Shown: positions 21,453 through 25,796 of the stretch, piece by piece
How the letters are laid out: each line of letters begins with the position of its first letter
Position numbering within the stretch: the stretch's first letter is position 1
Assembly: GCA_948477625.1 (NCBI GenBank)
Contig: CAOLNK010000006.1
Coordinates: 26,103-51,898 of the forward strand
Length of the DNA: 25,796 nucleotides
Direction: 5' to 3'
Source of the DNA: an uncultured Candidatus Saccharibacteria bacterium
Lineage (GTDB): Bacteria; Patescibacteriota; Saccharimonadia; Saccharimonadales; Saccharimonadaceae
Program-made: the position numbers and the translations under genes
Notes under the pieces: model-generated
Seen by the model: the letters and a program-made list of their open reading frames with translations, nothing else
Database searches by the model: none
Told to the model about the DNA's origin: nothing

Positions 21453-22289
21453 CTACTCCGTCCTAATCTCAATCGCACCCACACCACCATCAATATCAAT
21501 CAAGTTTACACCTTCACCCCGCATTGTACCGTCACTCAACTTCTCGCCATTCAGCGTAATTGAGCCAAGTCCCTTCTCCACTTTCACACGATATTCTTCG
21601 GCTACGCCCTGCAGGTTAATTTCTAGTTTTCCTACTCCGGCGTCAATCTGACAATTTCCCAGCAACTTCGCCCCCAGTTCCACCTTGCCCACACCCATAT
21701 CTAGGTCAAGATCTTTCAACTCACTCTCGCGCACTGCCAGATATCCCGCACCACCATCAATCTTAGCCCGCTCCGTAGCTACAATCCGATTCGCCTCAGT
21801 CTTGCCAGCGCCTAAATTCAGCTCCAAATTCTTCACCTGTATATTATTAATTTCCACCTTGCCCGCACCGGCGTTCAAGCGCAAAGTATCTAGTTTCCCC
21901 CAATCTTCCGGCAAGACAATTCGCAACTCTCGCCCACGCGTACCCCAATCGGTCAAAAAGTTGAAATCCTTCTCCTGCACATAAAGCGCATTACCACCCC
22001 GACTTACCGTAATCACATCAGGGTCAGATTCCAGCACGAACTCCGCCCCGCGTCCAATCACCACGTTAGTAGCCTTCAAATCCAAATAAATCCCAGTTAA
22101 GTTCTGCTCCGTTACCTCTCCCACCTCAATCACTTCTGTTGTTCCAGGAGCAGGCATATCATCACTGCGACCACCAAAGACATAACTCAGCATCACGCCA
22201 GCCGACACAATTGCGGAGATAATCCCACAAATCAGCAAAACCGCAAAGCCAATTGCACAATATTTAATCACTCGCTGCGCTGTATGCAT
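21453..22289 (-). CDS. Membrane-anchored DUF4097-like beta protein
   Basis: 278 aa. N-terminal helix (I-G-F-A-V-L-L-I-C-G-I-I-S-A-I-V-S-A-G-V), a short linker, then repeats of a short beta unit with G-A-G-K and G-V-G-K turns (L-N-A-G-A-G-K-V-E, L-N-L-G-A-G-K-T-E, D-M-G-V-G-K-V-E-L, D-A-G-V-G-K-L-E-I, G-G-V-G-A-I-E-I), typical of the DUF4097 putative-adhesin family that folds as a beta solenoid. It shares one base with the preceding LiaF-like gene (TAATG), so it is coupled. In Firmicutes such pairs belong to envelope-stress modules; that role here is inference. Confidence 0.75.
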   Translation of the reverse strand: MHTAQRVIKYCAIGFAVLLICGIISAIVSAGVMLSYVFGGRSDDMPAPGTTEVIEVGEVTEQNLTGIYLDLKATNVVIGRGAEFVLESDPDVITVSRGGNALYVQEKDFNFLTDWGTRGRELRIVLPEDWGKLDTLRLNAGAGKVEINNIQVKNLELNLGAGKTEANRIVATERAKIDGGAGYLAVRESELKDLDLDMGVGKVELGAKLLGNCQIDAGVGKLEINLQGVAEEYRVKVEKGLGSITLNGEKLSDGTMRGEGVNLIDIDGGVGAIEIRTE

Positions 22290-22975
22290 TATTTAATCTC
22301 CACACCACCAAAGATACAAGTTGCTTCCACAAAAACTGTCTTTTTCGCCTCATCTTTGGCTTTCTTCCCATGATGATTAGTAACACCTCCAAACATCGCT
22401 GTAGAGATCACCTGTACATTTACGCTCTCCGGAGCATAAATCGTAATTCCGCCAAATATTGAACTTGCTCGTACCAAAACATCTTGCTCAATCTTCGCTT
22501 CACGCAAATCGCACTTTATACCACCAAAAATCGCTTCCAGGCGACAACCCTCAAAATTCTCTTTTGCAAAATCTAGATTCTGCCCACTAAAAGTTGCCCA
22601 GTATTCCTTATCATTAGTTTTGCCGTGTAATTTCTTCACTTCTTTGACTACTTTGCCCTTCAAAGCATCTTTGAAAATAATCGACAACCCAATGATAATC
22701 AAAATCGCTGGCACCAAAAGCTTCCAGAGCACGCCAAACGCAATCACACCCTGGCAAGCCAAAAGCAAACATACGCCAATCACAATCCCAATTATATCCC
22801 CAGTCTTATCCGAGTCACCGCCAAACAGACTAATAAAGCATGGCACAATGATAAATAGCGTCCACCACCCCGGGAAAAATATATCAATTCGCGCAATCCC
22901 TAGTGCGTTTATTCCCAAAATCACGCCTAGCGCCACCAAGACGCACCCCCACAATATGCTTGTTGTTTTTCTCAT
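22289..22975 (-). CDS. LiaF/DUF5668-like membrane protein
   Basis: 228 aa from ATG 22975, with GGGAG 6 nt upstream. Four hydrophobic helices in the first ~105 residues (I-L-W-G-C-V-L-V-A-L-G-V-I-L-G, W-W-T-L-F-I-I-V-P, G-I-V-I-G-V-C-L-L-L, L-V-P-A-I-L-I-I-I-G-L) match the DUF5668 four-helix unit. The C-terminal ~100 residues have repeated I-F-G-G-I and M-F-G-G-V turns, as in the LiaF C-terminal beta domain. LiaF inhibits the LiaRS cell-envelope stress system in Bacillus; no LiaRS genes are visible here. First gene of the pair with the DUF4097-like gene, driven by the poly-G promoter. Confidence 0.75.
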   Translation of the reverse strand: MRKTTSILWGCVLVALGVILGINALGIARIDIFFPGWWTLFIIVPCFISLFGGDSDKTGDIIGIVIGVCLLLACQGVIAFGVLWKLLVPAILIIIGLSIIFKDALKGKVVKEVKKLHGKTNDKEYWATFSGQNLDFAKENFEGCRLEAIFGGIKCDLREAKIEQDVLVRASSIFGGITIYAPESVNVQVISTAMFGGVTNHHGKKAKDEAKKTVFVEATCIFGGVEIK

Positions 22976-23002
22976 AGAAGCTCCCAATTTATGTCTGTTT
23001 CT

Positions 23003-23034
23003 ATTGTAACACATAAAGCGCCCCCCCCCGCAAG
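23003..23034 (-). promoter_or_regulatory. Promoter with nine-G tract, LiaF-like operon
   Basis: On the minus strand: TTGCGG (23034-23029), a run of nine G in total (23029-23021), then TGT-TACAAT (hexamer 23008-23003). Spacing between the hexamers is 20 bp, three more than ideal. Tract slippage would change this. The extended -10 may partly bypass the -35. Confidence 0.45.
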
Positions 23035-23035
23035 C

Positions 23036-24631
23036 CTATTTTAGACTTTTGATAAACTCCATAAACAACGGGTGTACATTCAATGGCCGCGAGCGAAACT
23101 CTGGGTGCGCTTGCGTCGCCACAAAGAACTTGTTCTTTGGACTTTCCACAAACTCTACCAGCTTCCCATCTGGAGATGTACCCGACACCATCAAACCACC
23201 CTTTTCAATCGCGCCAAGAAACTCTTGGTTCACCTCGTAGCGATGACGATGACGTTCGGTCACCTCGGTCGTACCATAAATCTTCGCAGTCTTACTACCC
23301 TTCTTTAGTACCGCCGGATAATCACCCAACCGCATTGTGCCACCAGTAGACTCCTTACCCTTCTGATCCTCCATAATATAAATCACATTCTCACCTACAC
23401 CAGCGCCAAATTCCTCTGAACCAGCTTTCTTTTTCTTGCCCTTGCGCGCCGCAGCGACACAAGCCATCTGCATACCAAGACACAATCCTAAATACGGCAC
23501 ATCCTTATCCAAAGCATATGTCGCCGCCTTGATCTTTCCTTCGGCACCCCGCGCGCCAAAACCACCTGGCACTACCAATCCATCCACCTTAGCAAAATCA
23601 CGTTTAGTCGCCGTTTCGGCATTAATCCATTCAATCTCTAAATTCACTTTGTTCCACGCTGCCGCAGCCTTTAACGCTTCAGTTACGCAGATATAAGTAT
23701 CCTCGTTGCCTACATACTTCGCCACCAAGCCCACGCGTACCGTCTTAGCCCACTTCTTACCCCTCAGACGCGAAAATTCCTGCCAACGCTTCATATCTGG
23801 CGACTTCTTATTCCCAGTAAATCGGTCTAGAATCTCCAGTACGCCCGACTTCAATACATTAAATGGCACATCATACACACTATCGATATCTGGCAAGTTT
23901 AGCACAGCCTCACCCGGAATCCCAGCGAACTTAGCAATCTTTTCACACATCTCGCGTGGCGCTGGACGCTCTGAACGGCACACCACTACATCCGGAATAA
24001 TCCCAAAACCCTGCATATCCTTGAGCGCATTCTGCGCCGGCTTAGTCTTGAGCTCCTTGGATGTATTCAACCACGGAATATACACCACATGTACATACAA
24101 GCAGTTCTCGTTCCCTACACGGTTTGCAAACAGACGAATTGCCTCAATAAAGCTCAACCCCTCATAATCCCCCACCGTGCCACCAATCTCCACGATGTGA
24201 ATCTGTGAATTCTCACTTGCTTTGGTAATCTTTTCTTGCACTAAATCCGTAAAATGCGGAATCATCTGCACAGTCTTACCATGGAAACCACCCGACCGCT
24301 CCTTCTCAATCAGCTCCCGATAAATCGCACCCGAAAGCGTAATCGAATATCGATTAGTCTCAAAATCCAAAAACCGCTCGTAATGCCCCAAGTCCAAATC
24401 TGTCTCCACGCCATCGTGCGTCACAAAACACTCACCGTGCTCCACTGGATTTAGTAACCCCGCATCAACATTCAAATACGGATCGCACTTCTGCATGGAA
24501 ACTTCGTAGCCCTTAGCTTTCAAAATCGCCCCAATCGAAGCTGCGGTAATTCCCTTACCTACCCCAGAAAGCACGCCACCTGTTACAAAAATATATTTAC
24601 ATGGTTTTTTAGACTTTTTATTTCTAAACAT
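23036..24631 (-). CDS. pyrG: CTP synthase
   Basis: 531 aa; aminates UTP to CTP using glutamine and ATP. N-terminal synthetase domain: Y-I-F-V-T-G-G-V-L-S-G-V-G-K-G (P-loop), K-C-D-P-Y-L-N-V-D-A-G, H-G-E-C-F-V-T-H-D-G-V-E-T-D-L-D-L-G-H-Y-E-R. C-terminal glutaminase: G-G-F-G-A-R-G, catalytic Cys in G-L-C-L-G-M-Q, and the late His-Glu pair in H-P-E-F. The active sites are complete. A slightly long Lys-rich linker (K-K-G-K-K-K-K-A) follows the Cys region. ATG 24631 has GGGAGG. A weak promoter (TTATCG, 17 bp, TATGAT near 24680-24710) gives a leader, unlike most neighbours. Confidence 0.97.
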   Translation of the reverse strand: MFRNKKSKKPCKYIFVTGGVLSGVGKGITAASIGAILKAKGYEVSMQKCDPYLNVDAGLLNPVEHGECFVTHDGVETDLDLGHYERFLDFETNRYSITLSGAIYRELIEKERSGGFHGKTVQMIPHFTDLVQEKITKASENSQIHIVEIGGTVGDYEGLSFIEAIRLFANRVGNENCLYVHVVYIPWLNTSKELKTKPAQNALKDMQGFGIIPDVVVCRSERPAPREMCEKIAKFAGIPGEAVLNLPDIDSVYDVPFNVLKSGVLEILDRFTGNKKSPDMKRWQEFSRLRGKKWAKTVRVGLVAKYVGNEDTYICVTEALKAAAAWNKVNLEIEWINAETATKRDFAKVDGLVVPGGFGARGAEGKIKAATYALDKDVPYLGLCLGMQMACVAAARKGKKKKAGSEEFGAGVGENVIYIMEDQKGKESTGGTMRLGDYPAVLKKGSKTAKIYGTTEVTERHRHRYEVNQEFLGAIEKGGLMVSGTSPDGKLVEFVESPKNKFFVATQAHPEFRSRPLNVHPLFMEFIKSLK

Positions 24632-24661
24632 TGGGCACCTCCCTTAATTAATTTTTGCCCA
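24632..24661 (-). promoter_or_regulatory. Hairpin displaying the pyrG Shine-Dalgarno
   Basis: On the minus strand TGGGCA (24661-24656) pairs with TGCCCA (24637-24632), directly before ATG. The loop contains GGGAGG. It may tune pyrG translation. The stem is only 6 bp. Confidence 0.3.
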
Positions 24662-24732
24662 CACTTCTTATCTCTATCATAACACAAGTTCATGAAAACG
24701 ATAAGGTTTAGCTCGGCCCCCTAATCTTTCTT

Positions 24733-24780
24733 CCAAAAAGTAAAACGTCTAGGTCTCTGTCTAGACGTTTTACTTTTTGG
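24733..24780 (-). terminator. tRNA-Ser terminator, bidirectional
   Basis: A perfect 20-bp stem (24733-24752 with 24761-24780) with an 8-nt loop. On the minus strand the 5' arm begins with the tRNA's encoded CCA, so tRNA end and terminator overlap. A-rich and T-rich ends within the stem favour termination in both directions. Confidence 0.8.
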
Positions 24781-24867
24781 CGGAAGCGAGAGGATTCGAA
24801 CCTCCGGTACGGTTACCCGCACACACGCTTTCCAAGCGTGCTCCTTAAACCACTCGGACACACTTCC
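24778..24867 (-). tRNA. tRNA-Ser (anticodon GGA)
   Basis: Minus strand. Acceptor GGAAGTG (24867-24861) pairs with CGCTTCC (24788-24782, one G-U pair); discriminator G and encoded CCA follow. Anticodon stem CACGC/GCGTG with loop TTGGAAA, anticodon GGA. A long variable arm (GTGCGGGTAACCGTAC region) is typical of serine tRNAs. The T arm has GGTTCGAATCC. Confidence 0.95.
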
Positions 24868-24877
24868 ACCTTTCTTC

Positions 24878-24891
24878 ATTATAGCATAAAA
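24878..24891 (-). promoter_or_regulatory. Extended -10 promoter of tRNA-Ser
   Basis: TTTTATGCTATAAT on the minus strand (24891-24878), identical over 14 bases to the tRNA-Val promoter at 629-642. Ten bases separate it from the tRNA 5' end. Confidence 0.75.
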
Positions 24892-24910
24892 ACACCAATT
24901 CGACCATAAG

Positions 24911-24934
24911 AAAACGGCTGGCTTCCGCCAACCG
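24911..24934 (-). terminator. Terminator of zinc-knuckle protein gene
   Basis: On the minus strand cggttggc (24934-24927), loop ggaa, gccagccg (24922-24915), then TTTTCTTA. It lies ~70 bp after the stop codon of the gene at 25005. A standard intrinsic terminator. Confidence 0.8.
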
Positions 24935-25004
24935 CATTTCCCTTAAAACTTTCGAGGCATGGGATAAAAACTACATCACAAATCTAAATCTTGCCAATAT
25001 ATAT

Positions 25005-25796
25005 TTAAGCGGCTTCTGCGGCCGCATCAAGTTCAACACCCTCCGCGTCTGCCGCTCCATCAGTGGCATCGGTGACCTCTGCCACTTCTGCATCACCTAC
25101 TTCAACGTTCTCGACATATTCTGCGCCATCTGTGCTTGCTCCTACAGAGTCCGCTACCAGTTCATCTGCCACCAAGGCATCTCCTTCGCCGGCATTTTCG
25201 GCATCTGCTTCGGGTTTTTCTTCTGTTTCAGCATCACTCGCCTCCACAGTTTCTTCGATGTCTGCCACAGCATCAACAATCGAATCTTCACTTTCCACTG
25301 CGCCGGCATCCAGCGAGGATACAACAACTTCAGCGTCATTGTTCAGCACTTCATCCGGCAACTCCTCTTTGGGCTTTGCTTCACCGCACAATACGCAAGT
25401 ATCGCCATCGCCATAATCGTGACCCGGACACTTATCCGCTTCATACTTCACGGTTCCCTTATACCCGCAATCCGGACAGGTTTCACCCACATGCATGCCG
25501 TCATGGAAAGTATAATAATTATCCACCTTCCAACACAACTTACATGTACCTCCTGACCACTCGCTATGAGGGCATCCCTGCACCTGCACAAAGTCCGCAT
25601 TACACTTTGTGCAATACGGGTCAGTACCAGACTCGCCAAAATAGTGGCCAATCACCTGATTGCACACATTACAGGTATTTCCACAAAATACTTCCAGATG
25701 GTTACAAACCGGCTTAACCGGGTCAGGTTCTACCGGGTCGGGCTTAACCGGGTCAGGTTCTACCGGGTCGGGCTTAACCGGGTCAGGTTCTACCGG
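25005..25796 (-). CDS. Proline-repeat, zinc-knuckle, acidic-tail protein (partial)
   Basis: The frame is open to the window edge, so the N-terminus is missing; 263 residues are visible. First, at least two and a half copies of P-V-E-P-D-P-V-K-P-D. Next ~115 residues with many C-x-x-C pairs, including three similar knuckles C-x-H-x(n)-G-x-T-C-x-x-C (C-N-H ... C-N-V-C; C-P-H ... C-K-L-C; C-P-G-H ... C-V-L-C). Last, ~120 residues of almost only Ala, Glu, Asp, Val, Ser and Thr, strongly acidic, with no membrane helix or sorting signal. Similar knuckles occur in cell-wall proteins of Clostridia, so an exported surface protein is likely but unproven. Zinc binding is inferred. Confidence 0.7.
   Translation of the reverse strand, partial: PVEPDPVKPDPVEPDPVKPDPVEPDPVKPVCNHLEVFCGNTCNVCNQVIGHYFGESGTDPYCTKCNADFVQVQGCPHSEWSGGTCKLCWKVDNYYTFHDGMHVGETCPDCGYKGTVKYEADKCPGHDYGDGDTCVLCGEAKPKEELPDEVLNNDAEVVVSSLDAGAVESEDSIVDAVADIEETVEASDAETEEKPEADAENAGEGDALVADELVADSVGASTDGAEYVENVEVGDAEVAEVTDATDGAADAEGVELDAAAEAA
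25711..25796. repeat. 30-bp tandem repeat, coding
   Basis: Two full copies (25711-25740, 25741-25770) and a partial one of 26 bp (25771-25796) at the window edge, identical where complete. Encodes the ten-residue P-V-E-P-D-P-V-K-P-D unit. Perfect identity points to recent expansion and likely length variation between strains. Confidence 0.9.

Noticed and set aside
25711..25796. CRISPR array
   Set aside because: The 30-bp units are contiguous with no spacers and lie in frame within a protein gene.

Overview
The window looks like a chromosomal stretch of a reduced-genome bacterium of the Patescibacteria/CPR type, most likely Saccharibacteria (TM7). This is inferred from family content and style: very short spacers, many 1-4 bp gene overlaps, small versions of core proteins, promoters sitting almost directly on start codons, and FISUMP-type (Fibrobacter succinogenes major paralogous domain, TIGR02145) protein fragments of the kind found in that group. 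No 16S rRNA or ribosomal operon is present, so the taxon is not proven. The standard code applies: TGA ends mutM, orn and argS.

Layout. 1-340: inverted repeats and a promoterless cassette encoding the last ~66 residues of a FISUMP-like surface protein. 360-600: a promoter and a ~194-nt element closed by a long inverted repeat, carrying a 23-codon cationic peptide ORF with a strong Shine-Dalgarno. 651-1243: tRNA-Val(UAC) and a DUF523 protein. 1432-1883: two more cassettes head to head. 1981-3904: rpsT facing an operon mutM - 51-aa ORF - holA. 3965-7332: frameshifted GDPD-like gene and polA, convergent. 7363-10771: ABC exporter of the MacB/FtsX type (permease, ATPase, permease), with one permease interrupted by an in-frame TGA. 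10883-12159: a small secreted protein and a P-loop kinase. 12163-12310: structured RNA-like spacer. 12311-16350: dnaG, rpoD, a VirB2-like membrane protein and a DAGK-family lipid kinase. 16390-20703: a membrane-anchored unknown, then an operon argS-orn-MmcQ/YjbR-membrane protein-mscL. 20734-21445: a decayed cassette and a decayed FISUMP gene tail. 21453-22975: DUF4097-like and LiaF-like envelope-stress pair behind a promoter containing a nine-G tract. 23036-24631: pyrG. 24778-24867: tRNA-Ser(GGA). 25005-end: 3' part of a proline-repeat, zinc-knuckle, acidic-tail protein that runs off the window.

The most unusual signal is the dispersed set of FISUMP C-terminal cassettes. Each starts at a shared 13-15 bp core (reading F-V-R-S-G) and ends at a shared ~36-44 bp block (reading L-R-C-L-S-T-V-L-D-M-stop), has a highly divergent middle, has no start or promoter of its own, and is arranged head to head. 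This looks like a silent-cassette store for varying the C-terminal domain of a surface protein expressed elsewhere. That function is inference. No recombinase or reverse transcriptase is in the window.

A second pattern is promoter architecture. Most genes and both tRNAs have an extended -10 (TGN-TATAAT or TGN-TATACT) and no clear -35, and the -10 usually lies 6-8 nt before the ATG, implying leaderless mRNAs. rpsT is the exception, with a full -35/-10 promoter, a leader and a Shine-Dalgarno.
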